Positions 21,124 through 30,752 of a stretch of 64,000 nt of DNA are shown here, piece after piece. The translations under genes and the position numbers were made by a program. The DNA is taken from positions 1,105,501 through 1,169,500 of the forward strand of contig CAJNDS010002290.1 of assembly GCA_905221605.1 (NCBI GenBank), given 5' to 3'. This stretch comes from Symbiodinium natans (taxonomy: Eukaryota > Sar > Dinophyceae > Suessiales > Symbiodiniaceae). The number at the start of each line of letters is the position of its first letter. Position 1 is the stretch's first letter. The notes under the pieces were generated by a model. That model ran no database searches. It saw nothing but the letters and a program-made list of their open reading frames with translations, and was not told where the DNA came from.

Positions 21124-22266
21124 TCGTTGCCATGGCGGTGTTGGCGGTGGTGGTGCAGCAGCGGATTTCGCTTCACACGTATGTTTGTCCGGCTTCTTGT
21201 GCTACTCTACCCTCAACCCTAAACCCTAAACCCTAAACCCTAAACCCTAAACCCTAAACCCTGAACCCTGAACCCTATAAACTATAAACCCTAAACTGTT
21301 CAGGTTCTTTGATGCATTCATCAGGGATCGTTCCATGTATTACGTCTGCGCCAACATCGTGAAGCCTCTCACAGCACCATATGATCTCTCCTTCGCGGAG
21401 CTTCCAGGCTGTTTAGCAGTATGCGCTGTTTAGTTTACATATTCGGTTCTGGCTTCCATAAAGTAAGTTCGGACACCCTGCGCAGAAGTATGTGGAGGGT
21501 TTAGGGTTGAGGGTTTCGGCTTAAGCTTTTTGGCCACTGAAGAAGAGCCTATAGGCTTGTTGGCCCAACAATGATCGCATGGTTCGTCAGTCACTACTGG
21601 GGAATGCCTGTCCGCCACTTTGCAGATGCAGTCTGCAAGCATGCCCAGCTGTGCCAACAAGACTTGGAAGAATCCTCGTATTGGATTTGCACTTTCAGTA
21701 ACAACCAGATGCGCGTTCAAGAGGAGCTCGGAGAAGGACATTGGCAAAGCTCTTCGTTTTATCTTGCGCTCAGTGGCCCCGAGTGTAAGGGTACAGCGAT
21801 GATTATTGACGAGCTTGTTTTGCCTCTCCAGCGGATTTGGTGCCTGTTCGAAGTGTGTCAGACAATCTGCCTGTCCAGGGAAGATCACTTTCAAGGTTTG
21901 CTCCTTTGCGCTTCGACAGATGTCTTGCAAGAAGGCCAGGCAGGCACTGACATTTCGATTGCTGTGGCGGAACATGTTGAGCAGCTTGACATTCGTGCCG
22001 CGCAAGCAACCTCCGAAGAGGATCGGATGATGATTCACGCTCTCATCGAAGATATGCCGGGAGGATTCGATACCATGAAGTCCTTTGTCCGACATACCAT
22101 CTGCAAAGCATTGGAAGCCTCCCACCAAAACTATGAGTCGACCCTGAAAGACTTACTACAAAAGCTGTCTTCAGTGGAGTCCTCCGGTTCATTTCCCCTC
22201 CCAACGCTCCTGGGGAACGCAAAGCAAAGCCACCCGCCCAATGCCAAACACAAATTAAGCATGTGA
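21124..22266 (+). CDS. SHYWG / RIWCLFE protein of unknown function
   Basis: Exon 21124-21178 reads VAMAVLAVVVQQRISLH and has a canonical GTATGT donor. It joins in phase to an exon from 21304 (FFDAFIRDRSMYYVCANIV, KPLTAPYDLSFAELPG) that ends near 21390-21410. The last exon starts near 21546-21555 and runs to TGA at 22266 (LVGPTMIAWFVSHYWGMPV, SSYWICTFSNNQMRV, LPLQRIWCLFEVCQ, EDMPGGFDTMKSFVRH). The pattern SHYWG, WICTFSNNQ, RIWCLFEV is one I associate with large dinoflagellate families of uncharacterised proteins; that is recollection. A short TTTAGGG tract lies in the second intron. No catalytic motif is evident. Confidence 0.75.
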
Positions 22267-22289
22267 GGCTCACTGAAGCCCTAAATTAC

Positions 22290-23050
22290 TAAAGTTGCAA
22301 GTTCCACGAATGAGACGATGGAGCGCTTGAAAACGGAGTCCTGTTGAGTGTACCTTGATAGTGGAAGCTTAGCACAGCAGCAGGCTTGAAACAATGTTGA
22401 CGCACGTGCTTTCAAGTTTTCGGGGTTAGGGTCTAGGGTTTAGGGATTAGGGATTAGGGTTTAGGGTTTAGGGTTTAGGGTCTAGGGTTTAGGGTTTAGG
22501 GTAACCCTAAACACTAAACCCCCTCATTCCCCCTTTCTTTAGGGCTTAGGCTCCCGTATGGGCCCCTGTAACCCCACGAAGGTGTCCCTGTTCATTCCTA
22601 GGTCACTCTCGTCTAGACTTCAGCATTGCGCCGTCGTCTTCCATTTTGTTCGTTGAGTGCCCTCTACTAGAATGACTCAGCTTTAACGAAGACTAACCTA
22701 CCGAAGAACCGGTACGGTACAATGCACAAACAAATCTCCGCACTTATGAGGGAGTCGAAGCGGAAACCTTTTCGGTCGGCGACCCTATAAACCCTAAACG
22801 CTAAACCCTTCTGTCGGGTCTCGAGAAATGATTATGGCTTGGGCTTGCGGGCTTGGCCAATGAAGACAAGGAAGATGCTGCACTTGCAAAGCCTAAACCC
22901 TAACCCTTATAACCTCCCAACCCCTAAACCCACAATCACCCCTAAACCCTAAACCCTATACCCTAAACCCTAAATCCTAAACCCCAAACCCTAAACCCTA
23001 AACCCTAAACCCTAACCCCACTAAACACCCTAAACCCGACTGAAAGGCTA
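22290..23050. other. Intergenic stretch with telomere-type arrays
   Basis: Contains G-strand repeat at 22428-22503 and C-strand repeat at 22940-23030. Between them is about 300 bases of unique sequence (22540-22790) in which no convincing exon or RNA was seen. The first part is probably the 3' UTR of the SHYWG gene. Confidence 0.5.
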
Positions 23051-23063
23051 CTGGCCAACCCAG

Positions 23064-24168
23064 GAACCCGTTCCTCAGGTGCCGTGTCCGCCGGCTGGCC
23101 GCAGCAAGCCCCGACCGAAGGAAAGAGGACCCAACAATACTTGGGTTTGTGGGGTTTAGGGTTTAGGGTTTAGGGTTTAGGGTTTAGGGTTAGGGTTTAG
23201 GGTTTAGGGTTTAGGGTTTAGGGTTTAGGGTTTAGGGTTTAGGGTTTGTAGGGGGCTTTGGTTGGGATGTTCCCCCTGATACTAACAGCCCTTCATTTAA
23301 TTGGGATTATAGTACCCCCGATTATAATTCCCATTCAGGACTGTTAGTACAAGGGGGAACATCCGAAGGTTTAGGGGTTTAGCGTTTTTTTGGGGATTTA
23401 GGGTTTAGGGCTTGAGGTTTAGGATTTTAGGGGGTTCGGGGTTCAGGGGCTTAGGGCTTAGGGCTTACGGTTTTGGGCGTTTAGGAAGGCTTAGCGTTTC
23501 AGGGTTCGGGGTCGGAGCGCAACCAGCCTAGGGCAAGCAGTTGGTGACGTAGGGTTTCGGGCGCTGGAGGAATGCTGGAACACGGGTCTTCATTCGCGCC
23601 ACACTGGGCCCTCCTCCCCTCAACCGGACCTAGCGGGTAAGCTGCATAGTATATACCCTTAAAGGAGTGAGATGTACCCGAATTACCGGTACATTCCCTT
23701 TTGTATTTATGGATATGCAAGTTACTATAGCGGTGGAGCCCGTGCCCTATACCCTGTAGCAGACCTTGAACCATGTTTCCTCAAGGCTGGATGCTGCGTT
23801 CGCTGCACAAAGCGAAGTTTGCATTCAGGGTTTTAGGTTTAAGGTTGAGGGATTTTAGGCCTTGCGAGGGTTCACATGGTGTTTGGAGTTTTTGTTGTTT
23901 AGGGTTGAGGTGTTAACCCTCCAGACCTGGATAAGAAAACCCCTCTATTTTGTACCCTCTACGAGGTCCCAATGACTACTGATGCCACATGGCGCATGTA
24001 CTTGGTGCTTCTTAGGTAGTTGGAAGTAGGGTTCCCTCAACCCTAGACCCTAAACCCTAAACCCTAAACCCTAAACCCTAGTTGATATCACCTCCAAGTC
24101 AGTCCACGCAGACTCGGTTGGCTGCAGCGACAATGACAACCCCTGACAACAGCGAACCCAAAACCTGA
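23064..24168 (+). CDS. Partial gene model: three exons with a stop
   Basis: Exon 23064-23144 (27 codons, phase 0/0) reads EPVPQVPCPPAGRSKPRP then KERGPNNTW; CCCAG precedes it and GTTTGTGGGGTTTAGGG follows. Exon 23786-23829 reads LDAAFAAQSEVCIQ. Exon 24112-24168 follows CCACGCAG, reads TRLAAATMTTPDNSEPKT and ends in TGA about 230 bases before the ankyrin gene. Phases of exons one and two do not match, so exons are missing. Function unknown. Confidence 0.4.
23263..23366. mobile_element. Inverted-repeat element, family B
   Basis: GGGATGTTCCCCCTGATAC and GTACAAGGGGGAACATCC arms with ACTAACAG/CTGTTAGT inside form a hairpin of about 104 bp. At least six related copies are in the window. Confidence 0.88.
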
Positions 24169-24198
24169 CAGCTGGCAAGTGGGCTCCAAAAGCTTAAC

Positions 24199-24301
24199 CC
24201 GAGTAGTAGAGTAGGAAACCTTTAACTTTTTTGGGGTAGTGTAAGCCCCTTTTTATCCCAAAGGTTAACCTTCAGTTCCCCCAGGTTACTGGACAACTAA
24301 G
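24199..24301. mobile_element. Introner family 2, TAAC duplication
   Basis: The same element as ankyrin intron 2 (GAGTAGTAGAGTAGG ... CCCAGGTTACTGGACAACTA). TAAC flanks both ends (24195-24198 and 24302-24305). It lies about 100 bases upstream of the ankyrin start and gives an independent, non-exonic insertion of this family. Confidence 0.88.
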
Positions 24302-24399
24302 TAACTCCAAAGTACGGAGATTGTGGTCTACGTAAGTCATAGCTACTCAGTCGATCGCTTGTTGCGCCTAGCACGTCAAGAAGGGTTCTTGCATCCATA

Positions 24400-26489
24400 A
24401 TGCTCCGTGTTTGGAGAGTCTCCGGTGAAGAGCTACACACCGTACCTGTGGACGAGCTGAGTGATGTTGCGACCTTGAAGCGGCAGCTTCGATCGAAACA
24501 CGGCTTTCCCGTGTGCTTTCAACAGCTTCTACATGAAAGCCGGAGACTGGCCGAGGATGAGAAGCTGGATGCTGCCGTGGACGTGCAGTTGATCATATCG
24601 CCCCTCGTGGAGGGTGCAGACGGGATGGAAGAGCTGCTTGAAGCCGTTGAGACCGGTGACGCGCAACTTGCGCGCGCGCTGTTAGACGCCGGCGTGCCTA
24701 CGGACTGCAGAAACGAAGGCGGCGACACAGCACTCATGCGGGCATGTGACAGCGGCAATGTTGAGGTGGTGCGGTTCCTGTTGGAAGCCGGTGCGGCCAC
24801 GGACTTGATAAACACATATGATCGGTCACTTGGTAGCCGAGTGGTACCCTTTACCCTTTTTTTGGTTGTGGGTTCCCTTATAAAGTAACCAGCCAAAAAA
24901 AGGTGCCCTTATCAAACTATACCAAGGTCAGCTCTGCATCACGCATCTGCACGTGGCCAGGTTGATGTGGTCTGCTTGCTGCTGGATGCGGGTGCATCCA
25001 CGGACTTGATGGATGATGATGGCCTAACAGCCCTATGTCTGGCTTCTCAAAACGGCCATGCCGAAGTCGTTCGCCTGCTGCTGACGGGCGGCGCGGAAAC
25101 CTACGTTGCAGAATTCAGAACCACACTAGGGCTGGCATCCCAGGCTGGCCATGTTGAGGTGGTGCAATTACTTCTTGCAGCCGGCGCGGGCAAGGACTAC
25201 AAGGATTTCTATGGCAAGACAGCCCTCATGTGGGCATCTGAGAACCCTAGTAGTAGAGTAGGCAACCTTTAACCTTTTTGGGGTAATATATAATCCCCTT
25301 AGAATCCCAAAGGTTAACCTGTAGTTCCCCCAGGTTACTGGACAACTAAGGAAAGGCCATGTGGACGTTGTGTGCACGTTGCTGGATGCCAGGGCGGCCA
25401 CCGACTTGAAAGATCGTGCTGGCCGGACAGCTCCATAACTTAGCCAATAGTTGAACCTTAAAGTTTTTGGGTTTCCTGATTGAGTAGGAATAAGAAAAGT
25501 GTAACCTTTTATCCCACAACCCTAAACCCTAAACCCTGAACCCTAAACCCTAAACCCTAAACCCTAAACCCTAAACCCTAAACCCTATAAACCCTATAAA
25601 CCCTATAAACCCTATAAACCCTATAAACCCTATAAACCCTATAAACCCTATAAACCCTATAAACCCTATAAACCCTAAACCCTGGAGAAGTAAGGCTCTC
25701 GGGAGGGCCGCTGAAGATGGCCGGGTTGAGGTAGTGCGCCTGCTGCTGAACGCCGGGGCAGCCACCGACTTGGCGGAAACGGATGGCCACACAGCTCCTC
25801 GGTACAAAGGAGTTTAGGGTTTAGGGTTTAGGGTTTGGGGCCAGTTTAGGGTTTAGGGTTTAGGGTTTAGGGTTTCTTGGGACTTTTTATTTTGTTGCCT
25901 TATTGGTTTCCATATCAGAGAAACTCTATTTAGGAATATGTACCCTTATTGGTTTTAAGAGGATTATGTTTAGGATTTTTTTCAGAGGGTTTCAATAGGG
26001 CCATCCTAGGCTCTCAGCCGAGCATCTCAATATGGCCAGACAGACATCGTGCACTTACTGTTGGGCGCTGGCGCGGCCACTGATTTGACGGACACATGCG
26101 GCCGCACAGCTCTAGGGTGGGCGTGTGAGAATGGCCACGCGGGCGTGGTGGCCTTGCTGCTTAAAGCAGGCGCGGCTACAGACTTCGCGGACGAGCATGA
26201 CTTCAGAACAGCTTTAGTGTGGGCATCTGATCATGGCCATGCTGACGTGGTGCGCTTGCTAATGGAGGCCAGGGCGGCCAGAGACATGAAGGACGTCTAT
26301 GGCAAGACGGCTCTCATGTGGGCATCTGAACATGACCACCTCGACGTCGTGCGCCTGCTTCTGGAAGGAAGGGCGGCCGCCGACGCCAAGGACGCTTATG
26401 GCAAGACCGCTCTAGCGTTGGCATCTGAACATGGACACCCTGACGTGGTGCGCATCTTGCTGGAGTCCGGTGCAGAAAATGGGACCTGA
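24400..26489 (+). CDS. Ubiquitin-like plus ankyrin-repeat protein, five exons
   Basis: Exons 24400-24824, 24927-25241, 25351-25429, 25695-25793 and 26010-26489 total 1398 bases (465 residues). The N-terminus (MLRVWRVSGEELHTV, DVATLKRQLRSKHGF) resembles a beta-grasp ubiquitin-like fold. It is followed by about ten ankyrin units (GDTALMRACDSGNVEVVRFL, KTALMWASEHDHLDVVRLLL). Each exon junction falls inside an ankyrin unit and restores its consensus when the intron is removed. Introns are 102, 109, 265 and 216 bases with GT-AG, GA-AG, GC-AG and GC-AG ends, all flanked by 4-base direct repeats. It is probably a cytosolic protein-binding scaffold; partners cannot be inferred. Confidence 0.92.
24829..24926. 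mobile_element. Introner family 1, ankyrin intron 1
   Basis: CTTGGTAGCCGAGTGGTACC ... CTATACCAAG with GTCA on both sides (24825-24828, 24927-24930). Donor GT comes from the duplication and acceptor AG from the element. Splicing gives YDRS-ALHHASARGQVDVV, a restored ankyrin unit. Confidence 0.95.
25246..25350. mobile_element. Introner family 2, ankyrin intron 2 (GA-AG)
   Basis: CCTAGTAGTAGAGTAGGCAA ... GGACAACTAAG with GAAC/GAAA flanks. The intron 25242-25350 starts with GA. Removing it gives ASE-KGHVDVV in frame, while no GT donor nearby does so. Confidence 0.9.
25430..25694. repeat. Ankyrin intron 3: GC-AG intron filled with telomere-type repeats
   Basis: GCTC begins both the intron and the next exon (25430-25433, 25695-25698). 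The interior holds a CCCTAAA array (25520-25590), about ten CCCTATAAA units (25585-25672) and further CCCTAAA. Removing it gives GRTA-LGRAAEDGRVEVV. The first 80 bases (CTTAGCCAATAGTTGAACC ...) and GAGAAGTAAG look like element ends. Confidence 0.92.
25798..26009. mobile_element. Introner family 3, ankyrin intron 4 with TTTAGGG insert
   Basis: CTCGGTAC ... GGGCCATCCTAG flanked by GCTC on both sides (25794-25797, 26010-26013), giving a GC-AG intron. After the first bases, a TTTAGGG array (25812-25875) interrupts the element, which then continues TTGGGACTTTTT ... CCTTATTGGTTTTAAGAGG. Other copies (40562, 46448, 51226) lack that array. Splicing restores GHTA-LSRASQYGQTDIV. Confidence 0.93.
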
Positions 26490-27007
26490 GTGGCGAAGAT
26501 GCCAACACAGCTGAGAGGATGGGAGCATGAATCGGCCATGGGGATCACCACAGACATGCAGCCACACCCCAAAACCCTAAACCCTAAACCCTAAACCCCT
26601 AAACCCTAAACCCCTAAACCCGAAGGCCTCTGCTCAAGCCTCAAGCCTCTGGTGCGCCCTTTACACCCTCACTTCATCTGGGGGTTTAGGGTTTAGGGCT
26701 AGGGTTTAGGGCTTGGGGTGGTTGAGGATTTGGAGTTGAGGGTTTCCTACCACGAGGGGTACCTTGTTGAGGGATTCCTACAGGATTCGTAATTTTCTGG
26801 GGCATATTTTGGGGGCCAATGTTCCGCAACCCTGAAACCGAGGACCCGACGTTCCTGGAGAATGCCCAGTGTAGGAAACAAAAATTTCAAAGCTGATAAA
26901 CATGTCTGTTAAGGCTGCTTAAGCCTTGCATTGAGACAGCACTGGGTTCATTTCTCGCGTCCGAGCTCTACAGCCTGTTTTTGGGTACGCATATGTCCAT
27001 TTCCCTA

Positions 27008-27087
27008 GAAGATGCCCCCTTTGGGGTCCTCATTATAAGGCGGCCCCTATTATTTAGGGTACCCAAAAGGGAACCCTCACTTTGAGA
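27008..27087. mobile_element. Inverted-repeat element, family H
   Basis: CCCCTTTGGGGTCC and GGGTACCCAAAAGGG arms around ATAAGGCGGCCCCTATTATT. It matches 42209-42293 and, reversed, 49081-49171. Confidence 0.7.
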
Positions 27088-27295
27088 ACTCACCACGTGA
27101 GCATTGCATAATGTATTGGTGCATTCTGTCCTCACCAAAATGTACAAAAGCCTTAAACTCTAAACCCCAATGTAGGGCCGTGACGGGGATGGAGACCCCA
27201 GACCCTGCAATCGAGGTTCAGGGCGCAGGGCTCATGGTCAGACCTCCTTTTGGGCTTAGGGTTTCGGGTGTATAGGGTTAAGGGTTTACACGCAG

Positions 27296-28420
27296 GATGC
27301 ACATCGATTCCATTGGCGTCCTCTTGATCCTGCTGTACGTTTGGGCTCCGACCTCAACTCATCCGCTGTTCGCGGCTTATCCTAAGCCACCAGTTCCGAA
27401 ACCCTAGACCCATACTTAAACTCGTAAACCCACAAACCCATGAACCGGTAATTGAGCCCTAACCCCGCAAACCCTAAACCGAAACCCCTAAACCCTACAC
27501 CCTAAACCCCAAGACCGCGCGCTTGGGTTCTCCAAGGGCTTAGGGCTTCGGGTCTATAGGATGCAGGGTTTAGGGAGAGCATAAGCTTCAATGTGCACGA
27601 AAAGAGCTCCAATCCCACACCCGGCCTTCATCTATTCCCGGTTTCGATCGAGCCAACTATCAGTTTCTCTTCCATCACTCTAACTAGGTAGGCACTTGGC
27701 ACATGTTATATTTTCCCTTATTGGGTTTTAGAGGATTGTATTTAGTAATGCAACGCATTGCCATGCATTGCAATGCAATGAATAGCATGTGTAGAAGATA
27801 CACATATGGCCACGAAACGCCCACAACAAACAGTATAGATAACAACACATACAACGTAATGTGTGGTTCAATATGCAGCACCATGCGATATGCATTTGTG
27901 CCCTCGACATAACATGGCATGGCCTAACAGTATAATACAGCCTAGGTCGTATACATGTACTGCCCTTTTGTTCCCGAATCCAAGGTCTCTGCTTCGGCAG
28001 GCGTCTACAACGAGTGGCTGTACAAGAACTTCAGCAAAGATGAAAGCATCCACACGCCGGGACCTCAAGAGCTATGCCTGAACCCTAAGGGTCCATGTAC
28101 CTCATTGTTATATACTTGGGCCCCAAAGTGCCTATATAGGAAGGCTTTAAGGCCCAAGTATTCAATAATTAGGTACATGGACCCTTAGGGTGAACCCTAG
28201 AAGCCCTGCCCTAAATCCTGGTGATTCTCGGCCGCCTGCTCAGCCCACCACCACAGTCTTGGGAAGCTCGGGCCTTAGTTATTATATGGTAGGTCCTGCC
28301 AAAGCTCTCTTGCAACCCGGTGTTAGCTACAGGGGGAGGAGACCAGCAAGGCCCATGTCTTCGACAGGAACAAGCGGCAAGCCTGCCGCGGAAACGGAAG
28401 GTGAATCAGCCAAATCCTGA
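27296..28420 (+). CDS. Multi-exon gene model with membrane helix and stop
   Basis: Exon 27296-27338 (MHIDSIGVLLILLY) follows CACGCAG and precedes GTTTGGGC. Exon 27586-27687 contains VHEKSSNPTPGLHLFPVS and stops at a family 3 introner end. An exon ending at 28079 contains VYNEWLYKNFSKDESIHT. The last exon, 28189-28420, contains VLGSSGLSYYMVGPAKALL and ends TEGESAKS, TGA. The last two join in frame if the family A element between them is spliced as a GA-AG intron (28080-28188). The phase between the second and third exons is unresolved. Probably a membrane protein; family unknown. Confidence 0.45.
27684..27745. mobile_element. Introner family 3, left half
   Basis: CTAGGTAGGCACTTGGCAC followed by TTTTCCCTTATTGGGTTTTA matches the family 3 consensus. 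The right end (GGGCCATCCTAG) is not found within 200 bases. GTAGGC may serve as a donor for the exon ending at 27687. Confidence 0.7.
28083..28190. mobile_element. Inverted-repeat element, family A, acting as an intron
   Basis: CCCTAAGGGTCCATGTACCT and AGGTACATGGACCCTTAGGG are perfect 20-base terminal inverted repeats. TGAA (extendable to TGAACCCTA) is duplicated outside. Removing 28080-28188 (GA-AG) joins two open frames. Confidence 0.92.
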
Positions 28421-28572
28421 GGGTTTGGGGTTGGTCGCTTATAGGGTTCCTAGTCGCCTGAAACCCTAAACCCTGAACCCTGAACCCTAAACCCTAAACC
28501 CTGAACCCTGAACCCTGAACCCTAAACCCTAAACCCTAAACCCTAAACCCTAAACCTTCTGAAGCCCTCCAG

Positions 28573-28865
28573 ATCTGCCCTGGCGAAGGTGCAACGTCCG
28601 GATCTACAGCATCGGTTGTGCTGTGAATCTTTCTGCCCACCTCCTGCGAGATCCAAGTGCACCTGTGTCGTGCATTCAAATGGGGGGTTTTAGAAATTAT
28701 AGGAGCCCTGGTATAGGCCCCCCAAAATTTCGGAGACCCTCAAATCTGCTGTGGCTTGTTTTCTTGTATTCTTGGCCACGTGTCGTCGAGGTTCAGCAAG
28801 AAAGTCTGATTGTCTGCTTGGCTTGGCTTCTACCAAGGCAGCTGGTCTACAAAACCTGCCGGTGA
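28573..28865 (+). CDS. Two-exon 3' gene fragment
   Basis: Exon 28573-28614 reads ICPGEGATSGSTAS (CTCCAG before, GTTGTG after). Exon 28791-28865 follows TCGTCGAG and reads VQQESLIVCLAWLLPRQLVY then KTCR and TGA. Both are phase 0, so they join. Unrecognised; possibly membrane-associated. Confidence 0.4.
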
Positions 28866-28900
28866 CTTAGCGCTACGTGTGCGGGGCCGTTCTAAGGGTA

Positions 28901-29065
28901 GTTACATGGGCCCTTAATATGGTCCCTTACCTCCCTTAAAGGGTTCTGAAGTATGGGCCCTTGGGTTTTATATGCTATATAAGGGGTCCTCCCTAAACCC
29001 TAAACCCTAAACCCTAAACCCTAAACTCTAAACCCTCTAAGGGCCCATATAAGGGACCATGTAAC
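28901..29065. mobile_element. Family G element interrupted by CCCTAAA repeats
   Basis: GTTACATGGGCCCTT and GGGACCATGTAAC ends enclose sequence nearly identical to 35391-35473 (GGGTTCTGAAGTATGGGCCC) plus an additional CCCTAAA array at 28993-29034. Confidence 0.85.
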
Positions 29066-29076
29066 AAGCTTTAGAG

Positions 29077-29478
29077 CTGTGGAAGCCGTGGTTGAACGAC
29101 TATGGCCATGAAGTGGACAGGGTTTACTGGTTTACTGTTAGTTCCTCCTTCTACTAACCGTCCGAAATAGGGATTTTAGTCTCCCTTTTTTCAAACCCTG
29201 TTAGGGGCTGTTAGTAGAAGGGGGAGCATCCAAGTTGGGTGTTTGTGGACTTATTGTAAGTTCCTCCTTCTACTAGCAGTCCTTAAGAGGGATTATAGAA
29301 CCCCTATTTTGTTCAATCCCTATTCGGGACTGTTAGTATAAGGGTGAACATCCCAAGGTGGGTGTTTGTGGGGTTTAGGGTTCAGAGTGGCACTCGCACG
29401 GGTCATGGGAACCATGGGGCGGTTCTCAGATGGAGGTCCCTTCGTGAGGCCCGAGTTTGAAGAATCCGTTTATCGAAC
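29077..29478 (+). CDS. Two exons of an unrecognised gene
   Basis: Exon 29077-29121 (15 codons, phase 0/0) reads LWKPWLNDYGHEVDR with TTAGAG before and GTTTAC after. Exon 29386-29478 reads ALARVMGTMGRFSDGGPF then VRPEFEESVYR. Two tandem family B elements lie between them. The second exon has convincing composition, but the phases do not match directly. Confidence 0.4.
29131..29356. mobile_element. Two family B elements in tandem
   Basis: Copies at about 29131-29232 and 29251-29356 share the arms (GTTCCTCCTTCTACTA / GTTAGTAGAAGGGGGAGCAT). Each is followed by GTTGGGTGTTTGTGG or GGTGGGTGTTTGTGG, so element plus flank was duplicated as one unit. Confidence 0.85.
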
Positions 29479-29576
29479 GTGTCCGCAATGGCCCCTAACC
29501 CTAAACCCTGAACCCGTAACCCTCAACCCCCAAATCCTAAACCCTAAACTCTAAACTGGTTCTGTGCAACAAGAGT

Positions 29577-29655
29577 TCAGTTCAACCGCGGCATAAACAG
29601 CCGGAAGCCTGGATTAGAACCCACCTCAGTCAGCGCAACAACCGCCTGAACCACG
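29577..29655 (-). CDS. Possible terminal exon, minus strand
   Basis: After ATTCTGAG the minus strand reads VVQAVVALTEVGSNPGFRLF then MPRLN and TGA. Upstream in the same frame the sequence is also hydrophobic (WWVVIGILS). It would converge on the + gene ending near 29478. Confidence 0.35.
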
Positions 29656-29864
29656 CTCAGAATACCAATTACCACCCACCAAAATATAGGTTTGGGTTTA
29701 GGGTTTAGGGTTTAGGGTTTAGGGTTTAGGGTTTAGGGTTTAGGGTTCAGGGTTTAAAGTTCAGGGTTCAGGGGTTCAGGGTTTAGGGTTTAGGGTTTAG
29801 GGCCGAACTGGAAGCCTAACCCTCCTTGGGCCCGAAACTCTCAAGTTCTCGGTGCGTCTTGCAG

Positions 29865-30673
29865 GACCGCTGGCTACAACCGCTATTGCTGGGCCCGGAG
29901 CTTCATCTCTCTGTGCCGTTCGGGCTTGCTGGGTTTAGGGTTAGGGTTTAGGGTTTAGGGTTTAGGGTTTAGGGTTTAGGGTTTAGGGTTTAGGGTTTAG
30001 GGTTTAGGGTTTAGGGTTTAGGGTTGGGGGTTTAGGGTTTAGGGTTTAGGGTTTGGGGTTTAGGGTTTAGGGTTTAGGGTTTAGGGTTTAGGGTTTAGTC
30101 CACGGGCTTGGTTTCAGGTTCCAGGGTTTAATAGCGTTTTGGGGGTCAAGATTTGGGTTTAGGGCCTACAGGGTTTAGTGCTTATCTTGCCTGCCGTGTG
30201 GCTTCAGAGAAGAATGCCTGGCTTTGGATAAGGGTTAAGGGTTAAGGGTTTAGGGTTTAGGGTTTAGGGTTTAGGGTTTCCCTGGCGGCCCCAAAAAGCC
30301 GAAAGTACGTATTGTGCATCGAGGTTGGACCCCAACGCAGGCATGATTTGTCAGGGAGGTAAGTAACCAAGAAGCAACAGGGCTCCCGTTCCCCTAAACC
30401 CTAAACCCTAAACCCTAAACCCTCAACCCTAAACCCTAAACCCTAAACCATCTCGGCACTTTAGGGCTGGAGGTTGGGATGCTCCCCCTTATACTAACAG
30501 TCCTGAATAGGGATTATAGTACCCCATATTATACTCCCTGTTAAGGACTGTGAGTCTAAGGGGGAACATCCCAGGGCTTGGGTTTGAGGGTCATGGTGTG
30601 TGGCGCGCAGGGTGGCTTGGGAACCGTGCTGCAGCTGGAGTTCAGTTACCCCGCGCTTCTTTTGTTGACTTAG
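29865..30673 (+). CDS. Two exons of an unrecognised gene
   Basis: Island 29865-29932 follows GTCTTGCAG and precedes GTTTAGGG. All three frames are open (one reads DRWLQPLLLGPELHLSVPFG), so frame is uncertain. Exon 30611-30673 follows GGCGCGCAG and reads GGLGTVLQLEFSYPALLLLT, then TAG. A family B element lies between them. Confidence 0.35.
30475..30573. mobile_element. Inverted-repeat element, family B
   Basis: TGGGATGCTCCCCCTTATAC and the complementary AAGGGGGAACATCCCA arm frame about 99 bp. Confidence 0.88.
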
Positions 30674-30752
30674 AGCTCTGGGTGAAACCCTAAACCCTAA
30701 TTCAACCCTAAACCCCAAACCCTAAACCCTAAAACCCTAAAATTGCGGCAAG

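Noticed and set aside
25571-25807. Protein of GFIGFIGFI repeats on the minus strand
   Set aside because: It is the translation of the CCCTATAAA minisatellite inside ankyrin intron 3.
29577-29670. tRNA-derived SINE on the minus strand (box A-like TGGTTCAGGCGG, box B-like GGTTCTAATCC)
   Set aside because: The spacing between the boxes is too short, no cloverleaf forms and no poly-A or tandem tail follows. The strand reads better as a protein exon ending in TGA.
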